From assembly GCA_016927865.1 (NCBI GenBank), contig JAFGLU010000036.1, positions 1 through 32,814 on the forward strand: a stretch of 32,814 bases of DNA. The letters run 5' to 3'. This DNA is from Anaerolineaceae bacterium. Its GTDB lineage: Bacteria; Chloroflexota; Anaerolineae; Anaerolineales; Anaerolineaceae. Under the pieces are notes generated by a model, which was not told the DNA's origin, did no database searches, and was given only the letters and a program-made list of their open reading frames with translations. A program made the translations under genes and the position numbers. The first letter of the stretch is position 1, and every line of letters starts with the position of its first letter. Positions 15,321 to 23,781 of this stretch are shown piece by piece.

Positions 15321-16283
15321 GTGATCACACTGATCCCTTTTGACAAGGCGTATTTGCCCGCCGCGGCAAAGATGTTCGTGCGCAATTTTCGCGAGCTGCG
15401 CGGGCGCGTGCCCGACTTGCCGGACGGAATGGAAGAATCCGGCAAGGTGACCGGCTACCTGGAGTGGATCATGACTCAGGGGCCGGGGGTGATGGCGCTG
15501 GACGGCGAGCGGCTGGCGGGCTTTCTGGGTTGGATGATTGTGGACGGCTTTCGCAACACCACCCACCGGGCGGCTTTCTGCCCGGAGTGGAGTCACGGCG
15601 CCGAAGGGCTCGACCGGGCGGCAATCTACCGGGCGCTGTACCGGGCTGCCTCGGCGGAATGGGCGCGGCAGGGCTGTCATACGCACGCTCTGACTATTCT
15701 GGCGCATGATGAAGAGGCTATCCAGACCTGGTTTTGGAACGGCTTTGGCATGTCGGTGGTGGATGCTATTCGCCCGATGGATGTGCTGGAAAACGCCGTG
15801 CCCCAGGGTTTAATAGTGCGCAAAGCCACCCTGGAAGATGTAGAGGCGCTGGCGGTGCTGGAAGCGGAGCACTGGCAGCATTACCCACAGCCGCCGTTGT
15901 TCATGGCCCCGCAGCAGCCGGATGGGGCGGAGGAATTCCGCGCGTTCCTGGCCGAACCGGCCAACGCCGTGTGGGTGGCCTGGGACGGTGAACGCCCGGC
16001 GGGACATATGCGTTTTCAGGGGCAGAGCGAAGGCGCGGCGGCCATCGTCAACGCGCCGGACAAAACCGCCATCACCGGGGCTTTTGTGCGCCCAGAGTAC
16101 CGTGGGCGCAACAAAGCCGCCCCGGCGCTGCTGGACGCGGCCCTACGCGACTATGCGGCCAAAGGATATAGGCGCTGCTCGGTGGATTTTGAGTCATTCA
16201 ACCCCGAAGCGGCGGTGTTCTGGATGAAATACTTCCAGCCGGTTTGCTATTCGCTCATGCGGGTGCCGGAAGCTTTGCCGTAG
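15321..16283 (+). CDS. Tandem GNAT acetyltransferase
   Basis: Protein of about 320 residues with two GNAT-like halves. The N-terminal half (about 1-160) is degenerate (VMALDGERLAGFLGWMIVDG, then LTILAHDEEAIQTWFWNGFGM). The C-terminal half carries a recognisable acetyl-CoA motif A, GAFVRPEYRGRNKAAPALLDAALRDYA, with the R/Q-x-x-G-x-G/A loop partly altered (YRGRNKA). The GTG at 15321, 4 nt past the DinB stop, gives the most natural start; an ATG at 15288 would overlap the DinB gene. The substrate is unknown. The 3' end overlaps the convergent SDR gene by 37 nt, so the two genes share sequence on opposite strands. Confidence 0.75.
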   Translation: MITLIPFDKAYLPAAAKMFVRNFRELRGRVPDLPDGMEESGKVTGYLEWIMTQGPGVMALDGERLAGFLGWMIVDGFRNTTHRAAFCPEWSHGAEGLDRAAIYRALYRAASAEWARQGCHTHALTILAHDEEAIQTWFWNGFGMSVVDAIRPMDVLENAVPQGLIVRKATLEDVEALAVLEAEHWQHYPQPPLFMAPQQPDGAEEFRAFLAEPANAVWVAWDGERPAGHMRFQGQSEGAAAIVNAPDKTAITGAFVRPEYRGRNKAAPALLDAALRDYAAKGYRRCSVDFESFNPEAAVFWMKYFQPVCYSLMRVPEALP

Positions 16284-17050
16284 ATTTTGCTCCACCGCTT
16301 GCGCAGAAAATTGATTACCACCTGTTCAGGCAGCAAGCCGTTGAGGGTGTGGAGCAGGCGGTTGAACCAGCCGGGGATGTAGACGGCTCGGCCGCGCAGA
16401 GCTTGGTCGAGCGAAGTACGCACAACGAAGTCGGTGTCCAGGGTGGTGAGTTTGCCCCAAATGCCCTGGGCCGCAGCGCCGTGCAGGGCGCGGGCGGTGG
16501 TGGGCATTCCGGCTGGGCAGAGGGCCATCACGTCGGCATAGTCACGGACTTCTTCACGCAAGGCGCGGGAGAAGTTGAGCAGGAAGCGTTTGGACGCGGC
16601 GTAGACGGCCTTATAAGGAATAGGGAAGAAGGCTGCCAGGCTGCTGACGTTGATGAGCAGAAAGCGACAGGCGGGATCGCGCAAAGGCAGCACGGCGTGG
16701 GTGGTGTCGACGGTGGAGACGATGTTGAGGTTGAGGATGGTGAGGATTTCCTCGCGCGAGCGCTCGGCAAACGCGCCGGGATACTCGATGCCGGCGACGT
16801 TGATGAGACCTTGAAAGCGCAGGCCGTCCTCTTGCAGCGAACGGTAAAAAGCCGCGCGCGCGGCGGGGTCCGTCAGGTCGCAGGGGCGGTAGCGCATGGG
16901 CACGCCTAACTGCGCCATCCATTCGGCGGGTTGGGGGTGCAGGTCGGTGAGGAAGAGGGGGTAGCCGCGCCGGGCGCATTCGCGGGCAAAAGCGCTGCCC
17001 ACGCCCCCGGCTGCGCCGGTGATGAGGAGGTAAGAGGAGGGGGGGATCAT
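16247..17050 (-). CDS. Short-chain dehydrogenase/reductase
   Basis: Protein of 267 residues of the classical SDR family. TGAAGGVG (residues 11-18) is the cofactor loop, LINVAGIE (83-89) takes the NAG position, S136/S137 in LLINVSSLAA, and Y150/K154 in YAASKRFLL complete the active site. The Asp at the end of the second strand (LFLTDLHPQP) suggests NAD(H) preference. The C-terminus after about residue 230 is hydrophobic/basic (NLRKR-type tail), compatible with membrane association. The ATG at 17050 overlaps the stop of the upstream acyltransferase gene (ATGA), indicating translational coupling. Pairing with an acyltransferase suggests a role in lipid or fatty-acyl metabolism, but no substrate is shown. 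Confidence 0.85.
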   Translation of the reverse strand: MIPPSSYLLITGAAGGVGSAFARECARRGYPLFLTDLHPQPAEWMAQLGVPMRYRPCDLTDPAARAAFYRSLQEDGLRFQGLINVAGIEYPGAFAERSREEILTILNLNIVSTVDTTHAVLPLRDPACRFLLINVSSLAAFFPIPYKAVYAASKRFLLNFSRALREEVRDYADVMALCPAGMPTTARALHGAAAQGIWGKLTTLDTDFVVRTSLDQALRGRAVYIPGWFNRLLHTLNGLLPEQVVINFLRKRWSKIYGKASGTRMSE

Positions 17051-17958
17051 GGGGCCAGGTTTTGAGAGCGATACCAACTGTGCATGTGTTGTTGCAGCAG
17101 TTCCACGCCGCGGGCGGTGATGGCGGACAGCAGGCGGCGCGGGTCCTGGCTTTGCTGAGCTAACTCAGCAGCGGTGACAGGGGGCGTAAAGCTGACCCGA
17201 ACGTGGGGACGGATGGTGTTGGGTCGGGCGAGCTGACTGAGGATTTGCAGCACTTCGGCCAGCCAGCGGCGCTCGAGGGCTCCGCGATGAATGCGGGTGA
17301 GGGGGTGGTTAGCAAAGCGACGCTCAATCACGCCGCTGGCAATGGCCAGGCAGGTTTGCAAATTGGGCACGTTGCGCAGGAAGGCCTCGATGCTGGCCGA
17401 CCACTTGCCGATTTCATCGGATGCGCCGGGCAGAACGGCGGGGTCGGGATCGATGGTGGCGGTGGCAAACAGCAGCAGCGAGCCGCCGGAAAGCAAGTGG
17501 CGAATGCCCTGGCGCAGTGACTCGATGCGCACGGCGGGATCGGCGTGCGTGTAGATGAACCAACGGTCGGCGTTGCACATGGCGCGGTAGAAAGGTACTT
17601 CCCAGACGATGATCTTGAGGTCGGCGCGGGGCAGACAGGAGGCCAGGCAGATGGAGTCGTAAGCCCCGGGGTGGTTGGAGACGATCAGCAGCGGCCCCTG
17701 GGCAGGCAGGGCTTCTGCGCCCTGGGCCTGCAAGTCGATGTTGAACTCGGGCAGCAGGCTACGGCTGCCGCCGGGGATGCCGCCGCGGGCAATTTCCTCG
17801 TCGGCGGCGGCGAAGATGCTCGCAAAACGGCGGGTAGGGCGGGCCACCAGCCCGCCCAGGGCGCGGCGCAGAGGACCGTCCTTTTTCAGCCCGAGGGCGT
17901 GGAATACCTCATCGGTGATGCGATTTTGAAGTGCGGTAACCTGTTCAAGCGAAACCAT
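17047..17958 (-). CDS. PlsC-like glycerolipid acyltransferase
   Basis: Protein of 303 residues with the PlsC (1-acylglycerol-3-phosphate acyltransferase) motif I HX4D: SNHPGAYDS, with H96 and D101. Downstream, LKIIVWEVPFYRAMCNADRWF and GIRHLLSGGSLLLFATATID correspond to later blocks of the family, although the usual PEGTRS is replaced by FATATIDPD. It is therefore a divergent member and its acceptor may not be lysophosphatidate. No clear membrane helix. The promoter is an extended -10 (TGATAAAAT, complement of 17966-17974) ending about 7 nt before the ATG, with no ribosome site, so the message may be nearly leaderless. The next gene (SDR) is coupled by overlap. Confidence 0.8.
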   Translation of the reverse strand: MVSLEQVTALQNRITDEVFHALGLKKDGPLRRALGGLVARPTRRFASIFAAADEEIARGGIPGGSRSLLPEFNIDLQAQGAEALPAQGPLLIVSNHPGAYDSICLASCLPRADLKIIVWEVPFYRAMCNADRWFIYTHADPAVRIESLRQGIRHLLSGGSLLLFATATIDPDPAVLPGASDEIGKWSASIEAFLRNVPNLQTCLAIASGVIERRFANHPLTRIHRGALERRWLAEVLQILSQLARPNTIRPHVRVSFTPPVTAAELAQQSQDPRRLLSAITARGVELLQQHMHSWYRSQNLAP

Positions 17959-17965
17959 AGCGAAA

Positions 17966-17974
17966 ATTTTATCA
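17966..17974 (-). promoter_or_regulatory. Extended -10 of acyltransferase-SDR operon
   Basis: TGATAAAAT on the minus strand is an extended -10 (TGn plus TAAAAT). Its last base is 8 positions from the A of the ATG at 17958, so transcription would start at about 17959. No -35 hexamer and no Shine-Dalgarno sequence are visible. Confidence 0.55.
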
Positions 17975-18047
17975 TATTGGCAAAGAAATCTCCGGCGCGA
18001 AGAGGCTGTCTAAACTCCTATAATGCGCCTTCATTTATGAGGAAAAA

Positions 18048-18150
18048 TGTCGTTGCGACGCCCCTGTCCCGAACAGGGCGAAGCAACCTCCAAATTGGCG
18101 TCGCAACCCTCTTGGAGGCTGCTTCGTCGCTGAGCCTCCTCGCAGCGACA
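18048..18150. repeat. MITE-like element with 11-bp terminal inverted repeats
   Basis: The ends TGTCGTTGCGA (18048-18058) and TCGCAGCGACA (18140-18150) are inverted copies with one mismatch. Nested inside are GTTGCGACGCC (18052-18062) paired with its exact complement at 18097-18107, and GAAGCAACCTCCA (18080-18092) paired with 18113-18125 (one mismatch). CCCTGT/ACAGGG flank a 5-nt loop at 18062-18078. The phrases CTGCGAGGAGG and CGACGAAGC on the minus strand resemble a repeat type widespread in bacterial intergenic DNA. It occupies part of the 475-bp gap 17959-18433, which otherwise holds only a weak promoter candidate and a GGGCTAAAGCCC palindrome near 18229. Confidence 0.6.
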
Positions 18151-18323
18151 CATGAGTTAGATTTTTTAAACAGGCGCGAAGGGTTTCACAACGTCAATTC
18201 CTAATAAGCAGGTTTTCTCACCACCGCGCGGGCTAAAGCCCTTGCTCAGTACACGGAAACCATTCTTTGGTTTTTTCAAGAGAGCTATCGCCTCAACTTT
18301 CAAAGAACCTCTAAACAAACAGG

Positions 18324-18351
18324 TGGCAAGTCTGCAAATATGTGTCATAAT
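18324..18351 (+). promoter_or_regulatory. Candidate promoter of the thiolase operon
   Basis: TGGCAA (18324-18329), 16-nt spacer, CATAAT (18346-18351). Both hexamers are imperfect and the spacer is one short, so this is a weak call. It would give a leader of about 75 nt before the GNAT-like gene. Confidence 0.3.
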
Positions 18352-18433
18352 ACTTTAGGAACAAGAGCCAGACGTGCTCACATCGGAGGGGGGCCACTCA
18401 TCCACTTGATTCGATTGAGGAGGAATGAAAAAT

Positions 18434-19123
18434 ATGGCAGTAGATGTAGAACTTGAAGCGCTCCTTCGACCGCGACAGTATCCCATGCCCCCCTACCCGC
18501 CAAAGGTCATCACCCTGGCGAACGGGAAGAAGATGGTGGTTCGCCAGGCGGTCCGTGAAGATGTGCCGGCTATCTTGAAGTCGGTCCATCCTTGCATGTT
18601 CATCCAGCGCGACTTTTACAACATTGTCAGCGCCCGGCTGTATGGTGAACTGCTGGCCTGGTATTACTACCGGGCCAAGAGCCCGTACTGCCTGGTGGGG
18701 CAGGTGGACGGCTATCTGGTGGGCATTGTCAACGGGCGGATGGAAAACGAGAAGGTCGGGATGAGCTATCACACCCTGGCCATCGACCGCGGCCTGCGCA
18801 TTGGCTCGCACCTGTTTGCAGCCAAAATGGAATATCACATCGAATACCTGGGGCAGGAAGAGGTTCTCATTGTGGCCGAAAGCCCCATTGGCCACCGGCG
18901 CTGGATGATCGAGTACCCGCTGGAACCGACCACCATCCCGCACGAGCTGGGCGGAGGCGATTCGTGGCGCCTGACGCGAGAACTTTATTTCGCGGCCAAA
19001 CCCCGCCTGGTGGTGGGCGACCGCCCCGTGCCTCAGGACTTGATGGATAAGGCTGAGGAAGCGATCCTGTTCGCCGATGACGACACCATCCGCGAGCGCA
19101 TTGCCGGTCTGAAAGGCAGGTAA
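18434..19123 (+). CDS. GNAT-like protein, first gene of thiolase operon
   Basis: Protein of 229 residues that I read as a divergent GNAT acyltransferase. MVVRQAVREDVPAILKSV (about 35-52) is a typical first strand and helix, YCLVGQVDGYLVGIVNGRM (about 79-97) the central hairpin, and YHTLAIDRGLRIGSHLF (about 107-123) lies where motif A, including the RGLRIG loop, is expected. No signal peptide. The first 30 residues are proline-rich and not part of the fold. GAGGAGG (18417-18423) is correctly spaced for the ATG at 18434, not for the one at 18425. It is followed after 4 nt by the thiolase gene. Its operon position suggests it acts on or with an acyl-CoA of that pathway; this is inference. Confidence 0.65.
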   Translation: MAVDVELEALLRPRQYPMPPYPPKVITLANGKKMVVRQAVREDVPAILKSVHPCMFIQRDFYNIVSARLYGELLAWYYYRAKSPYCLVGQVDGYLVGIVNGRMENEKVGMSYHTLAIDRGLRIGSHLFAAKMEYHIEYLGQEEVLIVAESPIGHRRWMIEYPLEPTTIPHELGGGDSWRLTRELYFAAKPRLVVGDRPVPQDLMDKAEEAILFADDDTIRERIAGLKGR

Positions 19124-19127
19124 AACC

Positions 19128-20318
19128 ATGAGAGACGTTGCGATTATTGGGGCAGGCATGATTCCCTTCGGGCGTCGAGACGAAGATTCCCTGTTGGATA
19201 TGCTCGCCTATGCGTCGTTGAAAGCCCTCGATGATGCCGGGATGGGAGATAAATCGGTCAGCGCCGTGTATGTTGGGAACATGGGCGCGGGTATCATCCA
19301 GCACCAAAGCTCCATTGCCAGTTCGCTGGTGGACCGCTTGAGCCTGCTGCCCGCCGCCGCCGACGTGGTGGAAAACGGCCCGGCTTCGGGCGGGTCGGCG
19401 GTGAAGAACGGGCTGCTGGCGGTGGCCTCTGGCTATTACGACTATGTGCTGGTGGTGGGCGGCGAGAAGATGCGCGAGGTGACCGGCTGGCGCGCCACCG
19501 ATTTCGTGGCCACCATGACGCACCCGCAGGTGGAATATCCCTATGGGGTCACGCTGCCGGGCATGGCGGGTATGTTCACCCGCCTGTATATGGAAAAATG
19601 GGGCGTGACCCGCGAGCACCTGCTGGCGGTGACGTTGAAGAACCAGGAGATGGGCGCGCTCAACCCCTACGCCCACGTGGAGATGACCCTGGACCGTGAA
19701 GGGATTTTTGACAGCCCGCACGCGGTGGTCAACAACCCCGTGGCGGCGGACCCGCTGCACCTATATGATATGTGCCCGGTGAGCGATGGGGCCGCGGCAG
19801 TGCTGCTGTGCCCCGCCGAGATGGCCAAGAAGCTGGGCAAGCCCTATGTGCAGATTGCCGGATTTGGTCAGGCCACCGACACGCACACCCTGCAAGAGCG
19901 GGAGGACCCCACCGATTTGAAGGCCGTAACCCTGGCCTCGCAGCAAGCTTTCGAAATGGCCAAGATGAAACCGAGTGAGATCGATGTTGCCGAACTGCAT
20001 GATGCCTTTACCATCCTTGAGATCGCCGAAAGCGAACACGTGGGCTTCTTCAAGAAGGGCGAGGGCGGCAAGGCTGCCGCGGCAGGCAAGACGCGCCTGG
20101 GCGGGCAGATCCCAATCAACGTTTCGGGCGGGTTGAAGGCGCGCGGGCATCCCGTGGGAGCCACCGGCGTGGCCCAGGTGGTGGATATCGTCTGGCAGTT
20201 GCGCCACGAACTGCCCAAGGAGCGCCAGGTGAAGAATGCCCGGCACGGGCTGACGGTCAACTTTGGCGGGTTCGGCAATAACATCACCTCCTTTGTGTTG
20301 AAGAGGGTAGAGTCATGA
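19128..20318 (+). CDS. Thiolase-fold protein lacking the nucleophilic cysteine
   Basis: Protein of 396 residues, full length for the archaeal/SCP2-type thiolase branch. The fold is clear: ending ELHDAFTILEIAE (H291) and NVSGGLKARGHPVGATG (H341, the NxxGG and GHPxGxTG motifs). But the position of the acyl-accepting Cys, normally E-x-x-C-(A/S)-S-G-G, reads VVENGPASGGS, with Pro at residue 85 (codon CCG, 19380-19382). A Claisen thiolase reaction through a Cys thioester is therefore not possible at that site. Cys-less thiolase-fold proteins paired with a DUF35 partner include the Ltp2-ChsH2 aldolase of actinobacterial steroid catabolism, so an aldolase or other acyl-CoA C-C lyase is the best guess. 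Its stop overlaps the DUF35 gene by 4 nt. Confidence 0.85.
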   Translation: MRDVAIIGAGMIPFGRRDEDSLLDMLAYASLKALDDAGMGDKSVSAVYVGNMGAGIIQHQSSIASSLVDRLSLLPAAADVVENGPASGGSAVKNGLLAVASGYYDYVLVVGGEKMREVTGWRATDFVATMTHPQVEYPYGVTLPGMAGMFTRLYMEKWGVTREHLLAVTLKNQEMGALNPYAHVEMTLDREGIFDSPHAVVNNPVAADPLHLYDMCPVSDGAAAVLLCPAEMAKKLGKPYVQIAGFGQATDTHTLQEREDPTDLKAVTLASQQAFEMAKMKPSEIDVAELHDAFTILEIAESEHVGFFKKGEGGKAAAAGKTRLGGQIPINVSGGLKARGHPVGATGVAQVVDIVWQLRHELPKERQVKNARHGLTVNFGGFGNNITSFVLKRVES

Positions 20319-20671
20319 GCACAGAAATCCCAATTGTTGCTTACAAATGCAAGAAATGCGGCCGGGTTCACTACCCGTTCCATGATCGGTGCCTGAGTTG
20401 CAAGAGCCGCGAGTTTGAAAAGATCAAACCGCAGGGTAACGCCAAATTGCTGACCTTCACGGCAATCTATAACCTGCCGTGGGGTTTTGACCAGCGCTTC
20501 CTGCTCATCGGGGTGGCCGAGTTCGAGAACAAGGTCAAAGCCATGGGGCAGATCAAGGCGAAATCGATCGATGAGTTAAAGTTGGGCATGACGGTGCTGC
20601 CCAGTTGGGAACCGGTGCGCAAAACCGCCGGAGAGGATGTGTACGGGCTGAAGTTTGCTCCGTTGGAGTGA
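20315..20671 (+). CDS. DUF35 Zn-ribbon/OB-fold protein, thiolase partner
   Basis: Protein of 118 residues in two parts. The zinc ribbon at the N-terminus is YKCKKCGRVHYP then DRCLSCKSREF (C-x2-C-x11-C-x2-C), and the rest is an OB fold (LLTFTAIYNLPWGF, FLLIGVAEFENKVKAMGQI). DUF35 proteins bind acyl-CoA and form complexes with thiolase-fold enzymes, as in archaeal thiolase/HMG-CoA synthase and in ChsH2-Ltp2. The 4-nt overlap with the thiolase gene supports a stoichiometric complex. No HMG-CoA synthase gene is adjacent, which argues against the archaeal mevalonate arrangement. Confidence 0.88.
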   Translation: MSTEIPIVAYKCKKCGRVHYPFHDRCLSCKSREFEKIKPQGNAKLLTFTAIYNLPWGFDQRFLLIGVAEFENKVKAMGQIKAKSIDELKLGMTVLPSWEPVRKTAGEDVYGLKFAPLE

Positions 20672-20680
20672 GGCCAGGAA

Positions 20681-20731
20681 CGCACAAAAAAACGCACTCC
20701 CCGCGCCGCGGGGAGTGCGTTTTTTTGTGCG
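20681..20731. terminator. Bidirectional intrinsic terminator (thiolase operon / gyrB)
   Basis: A 51-nt near-perfect palindrome with 25-bp arms around one base. Reading outward from the centre, each arm has a GC-rich 13-bp stem (CGCACTCCCCGCG on the left) and then A7 on the left and T7 on the right, so both strands read hairpin then T-run. It separates the convergent DUF35 gene (stop 20671) and gyrB (stop 20742). Confidence 0.92.
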
Positions 20732-20741
20732 TTGTGTTGGG

Positions 20742-22661
20742 TTACACGTCCAGGTTCTTGACGCTCTTGGCGTGGGTGGTGATGAACTTGGTGCGCGGGG
20801 GCACGGCGCTGCCCATGAGCATGTCAAAGGTGCGGTCGGCGGCGGCGGCGTCTTCAATGGCCACTTGCAGCATGGAGCGGTTGGTAGGGTTCATGGTGGT
20901 GTCCCACAATTGCTCGGGGTTCATCTCGCCTAGACCTTTGTAACGCTGCAGGCCGACTTTTTCAGCGGCAGCGCCCAATTCCTTGATGATACTGTCTTTT
21001 TCGGCGTCGTTGTAGGCGTAGCGCACCTGGTTGCGGTGAGCCAGCCGGTAGAGCGGGGGTTGGGCAATGTAAAGATGCCCGTCCTCGATCAGCTTGACCA
21101 TATAGCGGAAGAAGAAGGTCAGCAGCAGGGTGCGGATGTGGCTACCGTCCACGTCCGCATCGGTCATGATGACCACGCGCCCGTAGCGCAAACCGGTGAG
21201 GTCGAAACCGTCGCCGATGCCGGTGCCCAGGGCGGAGATGAGGGCTTTGATTTCGTTGCTGGAGAGCATCTTGTCCAGGCGGGCGCGCTCGGTGTTGAGG
21301 ATTTTGCCGCGCAGGGGCAGGATGGCCTGGAAGTGCCGGTCGCGGCCTTGTTTGGCCGAACCGCCTGCCGAGTCACCCTCAACAATGAACAACTCGGTCT
21401 TGGACGAGTCGCGGTCAGAGCAATCGGCCAGCTTGCCGGGCAGGGTCAGGCTTTCGAGGGTGGACTTGCGAATGACCAGATCGCGAGCTTTGCGGGCGGC
21501 ATCGCGCGCGCGGGCCGAGGTGAGACACTTGGAGATGATGGCTCTGGCAGCAGAGGGGTTTTCTTCGAGGAAGGTGCCCAAGGCTTCGCCCACCACCTGC
21601 TGGACGTAGGTCTGCACCTCGGGGTTCATCAGTTTGACCTTGGTCTGGCTTTCAAACTGCGGGTCGGGGTGCTTGATGCTGACGATAGCCGTCAGGCCTT
21701 CGCGGGTGTCATCGCCGGTGAAGTTGGGGTCGGCTTCTTTGAGCAGGCCGCTCTTGCGCGAGTAGTCGTTGATCACGCGGGTGAGGGCGGCGCGCAGGCC
21801 GGTCATGTGGGTGCCGCCGTCGATGGTGTTGATGGTGTTAGCAAAGGAGTAGACCGACTCGGAGTAGGCATCGGTGAACTGGATGGCGGCTTCGACGCCG
21901 ATGTTGTCCACTTCCTTTTCGGCGTAGACCACCGGGTGGAGGGTCTCGCGATTGCGGTTGAGGTAGCGCACGAACGAGACAATGCCACCTTCGAAGTAGA
22001 AGGTCATTTCGCGGTCGGCGCGCTCATCCATAATCTGCAGGGTGACCTTGCGGGTGACGAAGGCCATCTCGCGGAAGCGCTGGACGAGGGTGTCGAACTT
22101 GAAATCCAGTTCGCCTTTGAAGATGGTAGTGTCATAGCGGAAGGTGGTTTTAGTGCCGGTTTTCTTGGGGTTGCATTTGCCAACCTCTTTGACGGGTTCC
22201 TGCGGGATGCCGCGCTCGTAGCGCTGCATGTACACTTTGCCGTCGCGACAGACTTCAACCTCGCACCATTCAGACAGAGCATTGACCGCCGAGACGCCCA
22301 CACCGTGCAAACCGCCCGAGACCTTGTAGCTGCCGGAGCCGAACTTGCCGCCGGCGTGCAGGATGGTCATGACGATTTCAAGGGCCGATTTGCCTTTTTC
22401 GGGGTGAATATCCACCGGGATGCCGCGACCGTTATCTTCAACGGTAACGCTGCTGTCTGCGTGGATGACCACGGAGATGCTTGTGCATACGCCTGCCAGT
22501 GCTTCGTCGATGGAGTTGTCGACCACTTCATAGACCAGATGGTGCAGCGCTTTTAAGTCGGTGCCACCCACATACATGCCGGGGCGGCGGCGGACTGCTT
22601 CCAGGCCTTCGAGGACCTGGATATCTTTTGCGGCGTAGGAACTGACCGGTTGTTGAGACAA
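20742..22661 (-). CDS. gyrB: DNA gyrase subunit B
   Basis: Protein of 639 residues, the ATPase subunit of type IIA topoisomerase that supercoils DNA together with GyrA. The GHKL ATPase domain shows [25 protein letters not shown] and [14 protein letters not shown]. The TOPRIM domain shows [27 protein letters not shown] and [13 protein letters not shown]. The C-terminal part ends [21 protein letters not shown]. Length and the absence of a long TOPRIM insert fit the short GyrB of most bacteria outside the gammaproteobacteria. A ParE assignment cannot be fully excluded by eye, but gyrase is favoured. The frame begins at a TTG at 22673, but GGAGG inside that stretch is correctly spaced for the TTG at 22661, which is taken as the start. 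It follows a membrane-protein gene by 48 nt; gyrA is not in the window. Confidence 0.93.
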   Translation of the reverse strand: MSQQPVSSYAAKDIQVLEGLEAVRRRPGMYVGGTDLKALHHLVYEVVDNSIDEALAGVCTSISVVIHADSSVTVEDNGRGIPVDIHPEKGKSALEIVMTILHAGGKFGSGSYKVSGGLHGVGVSAVNALSEWCEVEVCRDGKVYMQRYERGIPQEPVKEVGKCNPKKTGTKTTFRYDTTIFKGELDFKFDTLVQRFREMAFVTRKVTLQIMDERADREMTFYFEGGIVSFVRYLNRNRETLHPVVYAEKEVDNIGVEAAIQFTDAYSESVYSFANTINTIDGGTHMTGLRAALTRVINDYSRKSGLLKEADPNFTGDDTREGLTAIVSIKHPDPQFESQTKVKLMNPEVQTYVQQVVGEALGTFLEENPSAARAIISKCLTSARARDAARKARDLVIRKSTLESLTLPGKLADCSDRDSSKTELFIVEGDSAGGSAKQGRDRHFQAILPLRGKILNTERARLDKMLSSNEIKALISALGTGIGDGFDLTGLRYGRVVIMTDADVDGSHIRTLLLTFFFRYMVKLIEDGHLYIAQPPLYRLAHRNQVRYAYNDAEKDSIIKELGAAAEKVGLQRYKGLGEMNPEQLWDTTMNPTNRSMLQVAIEDAAAADRTFDMLMGSAVPPRTKFITTHAKSVKNLDV

Positions 22662-22709
22662 GACTACCTCCAAAGAGAAGGCCTGCCGGGGGTGAGCCGG
22701 TGGGCTGAA

Positions 22710-23705
22710 TTAAATGCGCGCACGGGCCGCGGGTTGGCCACGACGGAATTGCTCCATCCAGGTCATGCCGCTGCGGTAATAAATGAAACTAGCCGCCACT
22801 AATGAAGTGGCGATGAAAGCATTGCCGATCACGCCGACCAGCATCATCCACGATGTTTCGGGAGCCAGCTGCCAAAGGTAGCCCATGCCTTGCGCCAGAA
22901 CGACCACAGCCAGCAAAAACATTGCTACGCTGGGGAACAGGCGGCGAACCATTTGCGCGCTGTTGAACATGGCGCGCAGAACACTCTGCCGGGCGGCGAA
23001 AATGCCATGAGGAGAGAAGACCAGTGGGATGAGCAGCCAGGCCAGCATGAAGCTGAGCAGCAACACGCTAATTTGGGCCATGGCGGGGCTGATGAGAGCC
23101 AGGATGGAGATCACCAGCGTGGTGGGCAGGAGAAAAGCCATCAAGACGATGAGGATCGCCAGGGCGAACAGAAAGGTCTGGACGATTTCCCAGGCGGCTT
23201 CACGCAGCGAAAAAGCGACCGGTGGCACGGCGCTGGAGCGGGCAATGGCGCTAAAATACAGGCTGCCGATGACCAGCCCCAGCAGGCCAAAGAGCATCCA
23301 GCCGCCCACAGCCTGTTCCCAACTGCCCACTTCCATAAATGGAGCACTGCCGAGTGGGGTCTCCAGGGGAGAGGTCCCTGCCATCAAGCTGGGGACGCCG
23401 ACCGGCAAAGCGCTGAGCAGACTGACGAGATTGAAGTGTTCCAGCATCGAATTCCACATCTCGGGAACCTGCGATAGGATCGCGGCGGTTTCAGGATTGA
23501 AAGCCAGAACATCGTCCACCATTTCTTGGATGAAAGGATTGACGAGCTGATGGAGGCGCAGGTGCGGGCCGAACCAGAGCAGCACGTCCAGCAGGACGGG
23601 CAGCAGGATGAGGTAAATGCGACCGGTGACGAGGTTGAAGCCGGCGGTCAGAGCCTGAATCATGCGGGGTGGAGCGCTGTTGGCAGCGGGTGTGGCAGTA
23701 TCCAT
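22710..23705 (-). CDS. Polytopic membrane protein upstream of gyrB
   Basis: Protein of 331 residues with about six hydrophobic segments: roughly 29-46 (IYLILLPVLLDVLLWFG), 134-153 (WMLFGLLGLVIGSLYFSAI), 177-207, 207-232 (AQISVLLLSFMLAWLLIPLVF), 262-280 (VAMFLLAVVVLAQGMGY) and 287-310. I do not recognise a named family. The first 20 residues are polar and probably cytoplasmic. The gene lies 48 nt upstream of gyrB on the same strand and may share its transcript; no terminator is visible between them. A TGGTAAAAT box (complement of 23716-23724) ends about 11 nt before the ATG and there is no ribosome site, so the leader would be only a few nucleotides. Confidence 0.7.
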   Translation of the reverse strand: MDTATPAANSAPPRMIQALTAGFNLVTGRIYLILLPVLLDVLLWFGPHLRLHQLVNPFIQEMVDDVLAFNPETAAILSQVPEMWNSMLEHFNLVSLLSALPVGVPSLMAGTSPLETPLGSAPFMEVGSWEQAVGGWMLFGLLGLVIGSLYFSAIARSSAVPPVAFSLREAAWEIVQTFLFALAILIVLMAFLLPTTLVISILALISPAMAQISVLLLSFMLAWLLIPLVFSPHGIFAARQSVLRAMFNSAQMVRRLFPSVAMFLLAVVVLAQGMGYLWQLAPETSWMMLVGVIGNAFIATSLVAASFIYYRSGMTWMEQFRRGQPAARARI

Positions 23706-23715
23706 ACGAAAGAGT

Positions 23716-23724
23716 ATTTTACCA
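23716..23724 (-). promoter_or_regulatory. Extended -10 of membrane protein-gyrB transcript
   Basis: TGGTAAAAT on the minus strand is an extended -10. Transcription would start near 23709, about 4 nt before the ATG at 23705. No Shine-Dalgarno sequence is present. Confidence 0.5.
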
Positions 23725-23781
23725 TATCCGGCCTCCCCTTGCCTAACCGAATGGGCGTTCCAGGGCCGCTGCGGGCTATTC

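Noticed and set aside
21036..22556. 506-residue open frame on the plus strand opposite gyrB
   Set aside because: It is the mirror of a well-conserved gyrB in a GC-rich genome; composition is poor in normal motifs and no ribosome site or promoter supports it.
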